Shown here piece by piece: positions 1-12,284 of a stretch of 64,000 nt of DNA (its first letter is position 1; the number at the start of each line of letters is the position of its first letter). The stretch comes from Anseranas semipalmata (Eukaryota > Chordata > Aves > Anseriformes > Anseranatidae). The notes under the pieces are model-generated. The model had not been told where the DNA came from, made no database searches, and saw only the letters and a list, made by a program, of their open reading frames with translations. The position numbers and the translations under genes were made by a program. The stretch is from the NCBI GenBank assembly GCA_013399115.1, contig VXAA01006474.1, forward strand, positions 714,025 to 778,024, in the 5' to 3' direction.

Positions 1-3000
1 CAATTAAATGGCATAATCCAGACTAATTAGAATGAACATGAAAACTTCCTCAGTACTTTTCTACTCTAATTTAAGCTCAGATCCATGCCTCTTCTCAAAC
101 TTGAGCTCTTCTCATGTCTCTGTTCTTCAAACTCAAGTCCATGGCATGAGCTTTGAAAAATAGAAGCAATGTGGGATGTGGTTTGAGAATTTGAACTCAG
201 GTTATGCCGTAACATCTACTTAATTATTCCCCTACGTATAGTGTGAATGGGCTGGGCTGGCCAAGGCTGTACCTGTTTGGTCAAGTCCACTACCAATTTG
301 AAGGCAGACAGTGAACAAGTTAGGGACAATATTGCATCCTTGCCCAGTCCCACACACTTGTGCTGCTAAGGTTACTGTAAATGGTGTCTAGTTCAGTTAG
401 ACTTTGAGTTAAACTTTATGTAGCGTTAGATTTCTAATTATGGAAGCAAGATACAGAACTTACAAGTTTTTATGGCTTTAAGATTCTAGAACATACATTA
501 GTGAGTACAAATGCTAGTGTTTTTTGAAAGAAAAAGCATACTAAAATATTATTACTGAAATAATTGAGTAAAATTCCTGACAACTAAAAATAAATCAATA
601 TCTTTGCTATCTCCAATTCCCCTTGTATGAGAAAAACATTTTCAGTCATCCTTAGATCAAAGATATGGATTGTAGTAATGGATCACTATACTACTGATTT
701 ACTTTAAGAGTGGCACTATGAATTCACTTCAAAATTCACAAAAGTTGATTGCAGATTGATATCTATAGCAATTACTTACAGTGTTTCTCCTTGGATTTAA
801 CATTTTAAAATGCTCTCTCCACCCTCTACAAAAGGATGTGATTTCATGAAAGAAAACCAATTTGCATTAACAAATGACTCCAGTGTATTTGAAAGTCTTT
901 GTGAAACAAAATATTCCATATCTGAGAATGTAGGAGAATGAACAATAATGAAAGTTCATGGTGAGAACTATGTATGTGAGAGCAATTCATTCTAAATCAG
1001 CCAAGATATTCAGATGATATGAGGAAGCTTAGTATTGAACAGCTGATTGTAACTGCAGTAAACCTGATTAATGCACATGACAATTTAACCCTATATTGCT
1101 AATAAATCTTCTCACTTGGCAATCAACCAATTATTTTGTAATGAATTCCATTTGTCAGTTTCTCCTTGTCAATTGCTTAATATTCGTGGTCTTTTGACCA
1201 ATCAGTTCACATTTCTAACTGAGGTTTTCTAAGGGCAGAAAGTAAAACATTACTATTCATGAATGATTACTTATTTTGTCAACATGAATGCATAGCAACT
1301 GCAAGTTTCTTCAAGCTGTTGTGGGATATTTATTTCTTAGAATTTCCGTGAGGTCATACACTCAGAGTTCTTAGATGACAGAAACTCCTGGTGGAGTTTT
1401 GAACACACATTTAGCTTTTGTAATTCTGCTTCAGGCAGTAGCAGGCAAGTTAAACAATCACTGATTGACTTTTATTAACTCTGATTTGTAAGGCTGATAG
1501 GCTCAGGAATGCAACTGATAGATTTTTGAAACCTAGCCAAGACAAGGATCCTATAGAAATTCCAGAAATAAGAGATAATACTGTTCTTGCAAACTCATTT
1601 TTCTAATTTAAATACTATTCTTCATTTTATAAGGTGTTCTTCTAATCTAGATATTTGACATGAAATATTCATCAATAAATTTGTGATTATTAAAGAAAAA
1701 AAGAAAATTAATTACCTATGAAACACTTCATCTTGTGCCATCTTATGTGACAGTAATTTTTTCCATGGAGGTAGCTGAAGAATCTAAATTTAAATGTTAA
1801 CTGATGTAAAATTAATGTAATGGTTTCTTTGGTATAAACTGTGGCTTTGCTAGAAGCCCTGAGGAAGATGTTGCACAGTAAGACTCATGATCTGTACTTG
1901 GATTATTCCCTTACTCCAGGGGAAGCTGGAACCAGGCTGTACTGGCATACATTGCTTTCCTTACTGAGCAACTCTTTTCAGCCCGATGAAGGAGAGAGAG
2001 ACAGGGGCCAAAATTAAACCTTTCTCTAGGCTACCCACCTGGACAGGGCAAAACACAGCCCTGCAAAAAATATTCTCCATGCCATGCTGGTTTTCACAGC
2101 TATTCCTCATAACCCATGATCTCCCTTGATGGGTCAAATACAAATCATTTCCTGATGGTTTAAGCTCCTGATTTTGCTGTTTGTGGGATCTCAGGTTCTT
2201 TTTTTTTTAAGGTTTTGTTTTGGATGTAATTATTTTACAGGACTTAGTGAACCACTAGAGCTTTAAATAAAACCAATTTCTACAATGAACATATAGTTAT
2301 CATTACATATTCTAGGGAAAAACTGTAATTAGTGATTTGGGTTTCATGTCTGTGTTTTATTTTTCATTCCTATGTCAAAATGCATCTGTCATAGTGTTTG
2401 GTCCTGCAAGATTTCTATGTATGAATACCCAGACTTCAGCAGCAGTTCTTTAATTTTGAAGGGCTTATAGAGACAGCCTCAGAATGTCTAAGTGCATTTA
2501 CACATTTGAAACCACATACATTAGTTGGATCAATGTCAGTGAAATGCTTAACATTCTTCTTCAAAACAGAATCTTGAAATCTGTTAGCCTCCCTCTCATT
2601 TTTCCATTATCTCTCTTCTTGCTGACTGCCAAACAGGAATAATTTTTCCAAAGACTCAAATACCAAATCTATTACTCTGTTCTGTATTAGTTCTTATACC
2701 TTCCCTTGAGTGCTTACACAGTGGATGAGCAGTGAAAGGAGCACTGTAGTTTGCAATAGCATATAAAAGATTGAATCTGTCAGCAATTGAGGTGCTACTG
2801 TAAATTGACTTCTCATTAAAATTTTGCTTTTGCTTGTCCATTCATCTGCTACGCTGCCAGTTTATGGGAAACCAGCAGGCACCAGAAGTTCATTAATATC
2901 AGGTAAACAGACAAACGAAACTATTACCCAAATTTCAAATGTGAGTTCTGCCCATCACCCATGCTGGAAGCTGAGTGGCAACGGAACTAGATAAAGACAT

Positions 3001-6000
3001 TTTCTCTTACCGATTCAAAATGGTATTGCTCCTGCTAAGAAGATTACAGTATACAATGAAGAAAATATTTGTCATGGTGCTTTCTGATTCAGCAGAACAG
3101 ACAATGCCTCTCCCAGACAATGAGGTTCTATGGGCAGTTAGGGACCACTGGCAACACAGATTTTTGGAAAAACTACCAAAAAAGGTACATTTTCATCTTT
3201 CTTTAGTAAATATTTTCTGCCATCCTTTCATTTCCTGTTTGAATTTGCTTCTGCTGAAAAAAAAAAAGATGACAGGGAAAAATTGTGAGTAATCTCAACA
3301 GCTTGTCAGAAGAGAAACATATTCCTGAGGTGACCTACCTGCCTCATATTAAAGCTTTTTTTTTTCTCAACAAATTGCTGTTAATAAACATTTGTTCAGC
3401 TACATATCAAGTGTTTTCAAATGAATGATTGTGTGATTTTTGTTACTGAAATAAAATATAACTGTGAACATGTTCCTTAAAACTAGTTTCCTTTCTCCTT
3501 TTTTTAATATGCAGATATGTTCATTTCCTTGTAATACTCATGAGCACATAAACATGGAAAACTTTAAAAAGAAATACTTTTCACTGCACAGATCCATTGT
3601 TTTTCATTCCGTTGCAATCAGCATTGAGACCAGTGTTTTCTTGCACCTGGAATCTGATCTATCACAGGGATGTTTTGAAAGTGATACAGAGGTACTGGCT
3701 CCTCGTGTTCTGCACAAGAGTAGACAGTCTTCTCTGAACCAGCAAAACAGACTCAAGTTGCATATTTCTCCTTGCCACTTTCACTTCATTAAACTTCTGA
3801 ATATTATTGTTGGGCATTGGAGCACTACTGTTTACGGTGCAAAGTGGAATATCTGAAAAAAGAGGGACTGAGACAAATTAAGCATTTTCATTAATTGTTA
3901 AGGTGATGTAAGAGATGAGAGATTCAGGCTCAAACTCCATCTTTAACTGATTCAGAATAGAAACTGAAATCAAGATTTATACCTCTTATATGTGTGAGCT
4001 AGCTATTACTCTGAGATGGCTGTTCTGTCACTGGGAATCTATAAAATATTTAAACAAGTTGGAAGACTGAGCAAGTAACTCGGTTATTATATTGCCAGGT
4101 GATAATGTTGCTCATCTGAGGTCCAGTCTTACAGAGCTTTCTGCACTAGTGAATATTAAATCTTATACATTAAGTATCTATGGAAAAAAAGAGTGTCGCT
4201 TTAAAGCGTACACTACTGCATTCGTTATGGTTTCCCCAAGAGTGGGCATTTCAAGAGAGGGGAGCTGACTCCTGATTTTCCATACCATTTATGAATGCAC
4301 CGATATGAAAGCCTTCAAATTTTTAGGTATCTGTTTTAAATCATTTGTTTCAAAATCAAAATATAAAACCACATCAAACTCACAGATACTCGCTTGGTGG
4401 CATTTTTTAACATTTTTTTTCCTTTTAGTTGTCAAAAACAGTATTTATTGTGGCAAACAATTTGAGATTTGACTGAGCCAGAAAGTATTCTGCTAGGGGC
4501 TCTGGGAGCAGCCGAGATCCTTGACATCACCCAAATTATCTCTGGGAAGGATAGGTACAATCTATTGCATTAATTTTTGTTTTAATTCAGCCAGCAGTGT
4601 TCTTTACGAAGATGTGATATACAAAGATGTTATTGCATGCAGTGAAAATGTATATGTATCGAGTGATTTGGGAATAATATATCACATATAGTGATTACTA
4701 CTGAAGGATCTAATCAATTTTAATAGACATCTTTGAATTCTGCTGTCCTTTTGTGTTGATACATGCTACAACTTCTGGCAATATTCTTCAATACTGTCAC
4801 TAAAAGCAGATCAATTACAGCATATCCTTTTAACAAGTTTGAAACAAAATATGCTAAGGATATTAAAAATGTGCCAAGTATGTTACGCCCACTGCCAGTT
4901 TCAGTACTAGTAAATTATCCTGTTTTGCAAGTCATTGCCTGTTGCTGTTCACAGATTATGTGAATAAACCTCCAGCTTTCATTCATTACCTTCTATTTTT
5001 AAGAAAGAATTTGGAGGAAATTTATATTTTTAAATGTTCGTAAGTGATTAGACACAGTAATGAAAGTAACTAAAAAAAATCTAACATGTTTTTCCACCTA
5101 CGGATTTTCCTTTCTTTACTGTAGGATAAAAGAAGTCTGACATTTCTGCCTCTAGCTACAATATAGGTTTTTCTTATTAACACAGCTTGTTTGTTGCAAG
5201 AATTTTCTTTGACATAGTGCTAATTAGGAAATATATTCTGAAATGTATCAATTGTGATTTAAATGGAGATCATATGGGTGAAGTAAGAAACTGGTGAAGC
5301 AAACCAGCTTAGAAGAGACAAGAGCCTTTTTAAACATTCTATCTTGTAGATTGAAGGGTACTCAGACTTCAAAGGCACATGGTTAACATTTTTCGCCCAC
5401 TGGTCAACTACTCAAGAAGCAGTTTTCGTAGGACTTCAAATCTTCAATACACTTGCAAAGTGTATATCGTGATAAATGTGTTAGCTTGCTCTCTTCTAGT
5501 GGGTAAGGAAGACTGTTTTTGTGGAGACTGTGGAGAATTAATAGATCAACAATGCATCTGGAGAACCTTGGCTTTTGTTGGATTACATTGGAAACCCCAA
5601 CATTAGCTGTTGAGACTTAACCAGTCTTTGTCTTCTTCACAGCATTCACCTGAATCTTATGCATCCACTTTTTCCCCTTCTTTCGCACATATCCACATGA
5701 TATTCCCCATGTTCCCTGTGCAAAGCTATCAATTAAATAGTACTTAGATAAGTCTCCACACGTTGTAGCTGACAGTATGCTTTGCAATTTACGTTTTCCT
5801 TTACTGAAAATACTGGTGGCTCTGATAAGTTATTTTCATGTTTAGGTTTGCAGCCTAGTTTTAAGGGGCAGTTATTGGAGGGAATTTTTCCTTCCAATAC
5901 CAACCTTTCAGCTCACAACCTGAATGATGGGAACCAAAGCTCTTTGTGCATTCCAGGACACTGAATCCCAGTTAGCCAAATGGGAAGGACTGGCCTGAGA

Positions 6001-6437
6001 TGACTAAGTCTGCTTCTGAGATTGTAACATACAGTCTATCTGAGATGCTGAGTTGTTTGAGCATTAACCTGTATAATTTTAAAACTTCCAGATTGAAAGG
6101 CTGTTTATAGGCAGAAAATCTGAAGTGGCTGCCAATCGTCACTAATAGAAGAATTCACTTGTTACGGATTTGCTAGTTATAAACAGATTTAACCTGCAGA
6201 TAGAAGTCTTCTGTGAAGTTTATTGAGAATAATCTTTATCAGAGCTCTGTTTTGTTTTCTATAGCCAGGTTTTGGACATACATGTCCGGCAGGAAACTGC
6301 CCTTGATGTATGAGAATTTCTTTGTTCAAGTAAAACATGATGAGGTGGTGTATCCAATTTAATAAGTAAAGAAGTTACTGTGGATACTACTTATCCACTA
6401 CATTTGCAAATAAAGGATAAGCTATGCTATACACCAG
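1..6437. other. AT-rich non-coding stretch
   Basis: No gene or recognisable transposon is visible. The longest open frame (3464-3856, 130 codons, plus strand) resembles no family I know; a chance splice-like bracket inside it is described in the findings. The stretch holds ordinary A/T runs (for example 3257-3268), a 12-bp CpG-containing palindrome at 4197-4208 and a patch dense in homeodomain-type TAAT/ATTA words at about 1030-1225. It could be intergenic or intronic; the sequence does not decide. Confidence 0.6.
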
Positions 6438-6453
6438 AAAAAAAAAAAAAAAA
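6438..6453 (+). repeat. A16 homopolymer
   Basis: An uninterrupted run of 16 A residues. It lies about 90 bp before the degenerate CA/TG-rich repeat patch, but no retroposed body ending in this A-run could be recognised upstream, so it is listed only as a homopolymer. Confidence 0.9.
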
Positions 6454-6539
6454 GTCCTCTTATTCCATCTTCAGTTTTTCTTTGGAAGGGATTTAAGGAC
6501 TCTGGCCATCTGGATGTCTGGCAACTCAGTCAGAGCTGT

Positions 6540-6725
6540 GGCTACTGTGTGTGTGCAGATTAACTGTGTAGCACATGCACAGTAAGTCCAATGTGTCCAG
6601 TACACATCAGACCTGCTGCACATGTGCTGCACAGATGGTCTGTGCATACACAGTAAATCAGATATGTTAAGCCTACTGCGCATATGCAAACCATCTGTGC
6701 AATGCACGTATACATATTTCTGCAT
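6540..6725. repeat. degenerate CA/TG-rich repeat patch with inverted repeats
   Basis: The patch is rich in variants of GCACATGCACAGTAA. GCACATGCACAGTAAGTC and GCATACACAGTAAATC look like two diverged copies about 65-70 bp apart. It contains a perfect inverted repeat at 6629-6645 (7-bp arms GCACAGA/TCTGTGC, 3-nt loop) and a longer-range pair: GCACAGATGGT at 6629-6639 against ACCATCTGTGC at 6690-6700, giving an 11-bp stem. Overlapping minus-strand open frames here are Cys/His/Thr-rich only because of the repeat. It is most likely a decayed minisatellite, and no family was recognised. Confidence 0.5.
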
Positions 6726-6812
6726 GGGAAATCCCTAGTCAGACCATGAAAGGTTATGGCAGAGAGGAACTCCAGTGGTAGAGAGACCATGAGAGACTCT
6801 GACAGTGGCATA

Positions 6813-9800
6813 AATTAAAGCCACTCCTTGCCTGGTTTTGGTCTTGCCTGGACCAAAGCTGCAACAAATCAGTTCCTCAGAATCAGAAAGTGTGACTAGC
6901 TGCTCAGCAGTTTCCCTCTCTGTAGCAATTGGCTGCAGGAGACAATCTGTATCAAAACCATTAGTTTTATAGGCAGTGATTAGCAGCTCCCTGTTAGCTC
7001 CCTAAACTAGCTAGAGCTGCAGTTAGTTCATCAGGTAGCTGAAATGAATGAACAAGGTCTGGTATTTTACTTTGCTGATAAAATACTGGTGCTTATTGTA
7101 CAGGCCTCAGGGATATGTTTAGCCAATTATCTTTCTTTTATATACCACTAATCCATTTTCTTTTGTTCTAAGTTTCAGTATTTTTACATAGGCCGTTTGA
7201 GCCTCATAGGGATGTGTACAGGATAGTACATAGGCACAGCTACATCTTTATATAAAAATATAATTTGTTCAGTGTATAAGCAAGTTTATTATCATTTGTA
7301 TTGGTAGTTTGTTATTGAAATCCTTAAATCTCAGTCCTGGCTGTGGCTATTGTGCTTTTTAAGGTAGGTCTGTTTTAGGTCTGTATCTAATGAATTCTAT
7401 GGGTCTGATCTAGAAGAGTGCCTTGTTTATGTCACAAGGCAACACTGTTCGTCTAACTATACATATTACTCAAATTTCTTTCACAGCAAAAGTTCTTATT
7501 CTAATGTTGTACCATGTTGTTGCATTTTATTATTTACCAGTTTCCTTCACAAGAAATTAAATGATATGATTTTGCCAAGCAGTGGCAGATAGTTTTGTAC
7601 CCTCTGTTTCTCACTGTGTTCTCATGGATGGTTGGGTACCATTATTAGGTCTAAAAAACTTGCTCATTTAAATAACAAAACAAAAACATAACTATGTATG
7701 CAAACAGAATACTGCAAAGTGAAATTAGTAATAAATATTCAAAGTTTAATCTAATTTTAATTGGCTGCAAATGAAAATTGTTGTGACAACATGGTTAAGG
7801 GCACAGTTCTGGGATTCAAAAATACTAAGAAATCATAGGCCTTAACTACAAAGATCTCCATGAAGAAAATCCTTTCCTATTACAAGAGGAGAAGTGCATG
7901 TGCAGAGTTATGACCAAGTCAGTACACATACTTGATAAGCATTTTTGAAGAGACAAGGAGAACAGCTGTGATGACAGGGGGATATGTGGGTAGTAAGGAA
8001 AGGTCTGTGTTGTCAGATAGTTAAAAACAAATATGGAGGAGGAAAGAACGGATTGTTCCAAACCTCAAAGATTTGAAAACAGACTTCTGAACAATGAATT
8101 CTTGTATGAATTTTACATATCTAAATCTTTCTGAGATACATTTAATAAATGCATAATGATCCATATATGCAGCAATTTACATTAAAATAGGAAAGTCATA
8201 TGTTACTTATGCCTCTAATGACATAGAGCTATTATGCCACAATCCTTTGCTAAGTGGAATTGTGGGTATATTGGTTTTGGTGACTTTTGTAGGTTTGTTG
8301 GGGGTTTTGTTCCTTCTCTGAATATGAAAGCAAATTTTCACTTTTCACTTCTCACAGTATTTGAAAAATTGCCTTGGTTTGATCCATCCCATAACACTTC
8401 AGTGTAACTGTCCGTGACTCGCAAGGCTGTATCAGCACATGCAATAGGAAGTCACAAGTAACGCACAACCTGACCCTAGCAAAATCTTTGCTAACAGAAC
8501 ATTCAGGTTGTAAAGCCAAGGTGCTCAGCACTTCAAGGATACCAGAATTAAGACTGCCTCTGAGGGTGCCGAGATTCAGAAATGCTTCTGGGAGAGATGC
8601 TCTTCAATGGGCTCAGGGTTCTACACCTTCTGTCCCTCTGCCTTACCTATCCAGTCCACTCTTACTTGCTTGGTTATTTCCTCCCAACCTTCTCACCAAA
8701 CAAGTCCAAGCCTTACCCCTCTGAATTTCCAGTCTCAAATTCCAGTATATATCTCCTCTAGCCAGTCTTTGTCCTTAACCAGTATTCTCTCTCCTTCCTA
8801 CCCCTACCTCTCCATGCTTTATGTAATATTTCTGCCTTTGTTCCTGGCTTCTCACTGAAAACTGCCATTATCTATATGCAGTGAATTTATCCTTCCTTTT
8901 ATTCCAGGAAGAGCTGTAACTTTATTGGCCAAAAACTTTCAGACAAAATCAGCCTCACTTGAATACTATCAATAGGACAGCTTTTACAAGTATTTTAATA
9001 TAGTAATGCCACTGTGTAGTAAATCATATGAAGTCAACATTTGAAGTGCTCAGTTCCAATATGCTGTAAATAACCCACTGAACCAAAAGGAAATACTAAA
9101 ATGAATTAAATAGGCAGGATTTTTCTGTAAAATAAATTAGAAACATATATTTCAGTGTTAGGATGATTTTGAAAGAAGATGCTGGAAACGTCATAAAAGA
9201 GCAACAAACAACAAACTATGACATATCAAGTGATCTATCATTTCCAGTTAGAGTTCAGTCAGCCTCGGAGAGGAACAAGATAGATGGAACAGTAGAAGAG
9301 ACAGAAGGAAAAAAAAAAAAAGATAGGAATAAAGGAAGGCTTAAGGAAAGGGGGATAAGGGTAGAGGTAGGAAAATTGTAGAAGATTATTTGAGGCCATC
9401 TCCTTGACCTTAGCCTACCCCCACTGCTGCAGCCACTGGTCAGAGTGAGGTAAAGCTGACAACAGCTATTCATCATGCTGTTGAGTTGAATGTAAAATGA
9501 AAACCACAACTACCTCACATGATGCAAGTAGGTACAGGAAGGGATTAAATCAATGGAAGATGTTATCCCAAAGCAAAGTAGGAATTCTCATTAAATTCAG
9601 CTCTTCCTAGAAGCAAGCAAGATTTCCCCCCCTTAAGCTACAAACATATTCATGCAATACACCTTCGTACCTAGTTAGGTGTGTTGAAATTCTGGAGGAG
9701 TTCCTTGACCCACTCCTCCAATTTCTCCTTGTCATTAAGCCGGCTAATGTTCCCATGGATGATTTGCTTTCACAGCTGAGCAGATTATGTACCATGAGGT

Positions 9801-12251
9801 AAAGTAGTTAACGTTTGCTTTCAGGAAGACTTCTTGGGTTTCCCTTCTTCATTTTCTTCAAAAGCTGATAATAATTTTGATTTCTGTCTGAATCAAGAAG
9901 TCACAAAAGATATCATCCATAGAAAACCCATTGTTCTTTCCTGCAAAGACTTGTGTCTTAGAAGACAAAAGTACAGAAGGCATCAGTTTATAGTTAGGGA
10001 ACTTCTGCAGCTGGGCTGATATGTGGAAGCAAATGTTCTCTCCTGAAGCATAGAAGATCATGTCTGTAAGTGCAGAAAAAGAGTTCTTGTTAAAAAAAAA
10101 AATCCCTGTTCTTCCTCCTGTTTCTTACCATCCTTGAAGGGAGGAAATTCAACATCAGGTGTCACAGTACTCTAGTGTAAACATCTCAAAACGGTCTATT
10201 AATCTTGACTAACAAAACACACATTTTTCAAATTGCTTAAGGCTGTGCTGCAATTCTGGGCCAGTCTGGGAAGAAGTTCCATTCTTACAAAGAAGGAATG
10301 CAGTTTGCTTCAGTTGTGTGCACATGTATGCATGCATACTTTGAATAACCACTTCATTCTACAAAGAATGTGATTGTCCAAAAATACCTTTATTTTCTGC
10401 TCTCAGTACCAAAATACATTAATTAAAACTAACTGGTTAATATGAACTTACTATTTTTAGACCTGCGTAATGGATTATCCATATAAAACTACTGCTTCAC
10501 TGTTTAAACTGCACCTGTCTTGTATCCAAGTAAAATAACTGTAATAACCTCTCTTTCTTTCTTTACCCCTAAAAATAACAATTGTCACAACTGAAGAATA
10601 CAGCAGTAATTCAGTTATTTTTCAGAAATCACTTCACAGACAGTGACAGCTCCAGTTCCTTGTTATAATTGGACAGTGAAAAAGTTAAAGGATATCAAAA
10701 ATAGAGGTGTTGGCCCTTTCACTGACAGGTGCCATGGCACTTTGGCATGTCCAATCTCCTTTCCTAAATCCAAGATCTTCAAAGCTTTAAGAAGATTGTT
10801 TACACTTAATGGGAGTTGTCTATTTAAAGAATTGGTGCATGGAAATGTGTAATAAATCATTTTTTAATCCATAATTTCATCAGTATAAGTAAAAATTCTG
10901 TCTGCAGCTACTGATCTTCATAAGATCAGCTGCTAATTGTGTCACTGATTCATCACTAAAAAACATAACTTATTCTGTGGAACAGATCCAAACCATTAAC
11001 ACACTGGCCTTTCACAATGCATTTTAAAGCCACTATAAAAAAAAATTTCATGTATTTTCATCTTGTACAACTCACATTTTATTCAATTGTTATGGCTGAT
11101 TATTATATATGTAATTTTATTTTTTGAGCCTGATTTAGGGCTCTGTCTTTGTAGAATATTTTAAATGGTGAGAAAACCATTAATTTATCTGTGGGAACAT
11201 AGGTCTTCTGTAAGGAGAGATGGATTTACCACTTAATACTGGATGAGTAGCACCATTTGGAAAACGACAGTCTTCAACAGAGATTTTCAGTTCACATTTA
11301 CTGTCCAACAGTTCAAAATGATCTGTGTCCAAAATCAAGGTATGATTATTCACCTCCTTTATATGTGTGAAATATGTGTGGCTTAAGCAAATACACGCAA
11401 TGTTGAAATTTACCAGTATACAATTGATGCTGTACCACAATAATCAAAATATTAACAGCATCTCTTTCATCTGTGAATTATATCTTGTTTCACTTCCATT
11501 TTTTCAGTTTGTCATTCGTTGAATGTCTGCCTTTAACTACAGAAAAGTGGACATATGGTTAATATCGTAGTACTTGGAGATGGAAAAGACCAGCTACAGC
11601 ATCAATTCTCTGTAAAGTCATACAAGTAAGAACACAATTGACTTTGAGTAGAAAAATGTAAATAGTCAATATATTGGTAGAGTTGTGGAAGTCACATAGG
11701 TTGTGGTGAATGATGCTAGTTTCATCTGCAACAGCTGAAATATTACTAGATAATTATTTGAGGTTCTGAATTTAGGCACTACTTCCATTTTAATTTTCTA
11801 TTTCCTTTCTAAGGGTAGAAATAATACTTTTAGAAATAGTGTGTATCATTATCATTATATTATTATATATTATACATTGTAAAATAAAATGTAAATAATA
11901 TGTAAGTAATACATAAATATATGTAGCAAATAATAATTGAAATCTTCATATTCCTTATTAAAAAAAAAGTTTCAACTTGCTAAATTTAGCATTAACTTAA
12001 ATGCTTAAAAATCCAAGATAACTCAATTAACTTTGAATAAATTCTGAAACCTCCGTAAAAGGAAGAAGGGAAAAAATATTTCCTAATCCCATCTGGTCAT
12101 TAGCTTAAAGTTTCAATCAAGAGGATTGATAGTATTCACAATTTTGTTTTCTACCTTGTGCCTAAGTATGTTACTGTGCAAGACATTTCACAATGCATAG
12201 AAGTTTTATTGCTTGGATGGCTTTTAAGAAAGTGTTATATGCCTGTTTTTC
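6813..12251. other. AT-rich non-coding stretch
   Basis: No gene was recognised. It contains a pyrimidine-rich patch at about 8620-8830, a purine-rich patch at about 9280-9395 (including an A-run near 9309-9321) and scattered short A/T runs. The open frames here (61-86 codons) are isolated, and several are simply translations of these skewed patches. Nothing else structured was seen. Confidence 0.55.
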
Positions 12252-12284
12252 TTTTTGTTTGTTTTGTTTTGTTTTGTTTTGTTG
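12252..12284 (+). repeat. (TTTTG)n microsatellite
   Basis: About six tandem TTTTG/TTTG units, ending in GTTGTACTCC. This is an ordinary simple repeat. Confidence 0.9.

Noticed and set aside
6471..6811. Two overlapping Cys/His-rich minus-strand frames
   Set aside because: They are two readings of the same degenerate CA/TG repeat.
11566..11626. Segment like a reversed CR1 tail (CTTGGAGATGGAAAAGACC)
   Set aside because: The similarity covers only about 40 bases and the following part does not fit; too weak to call.
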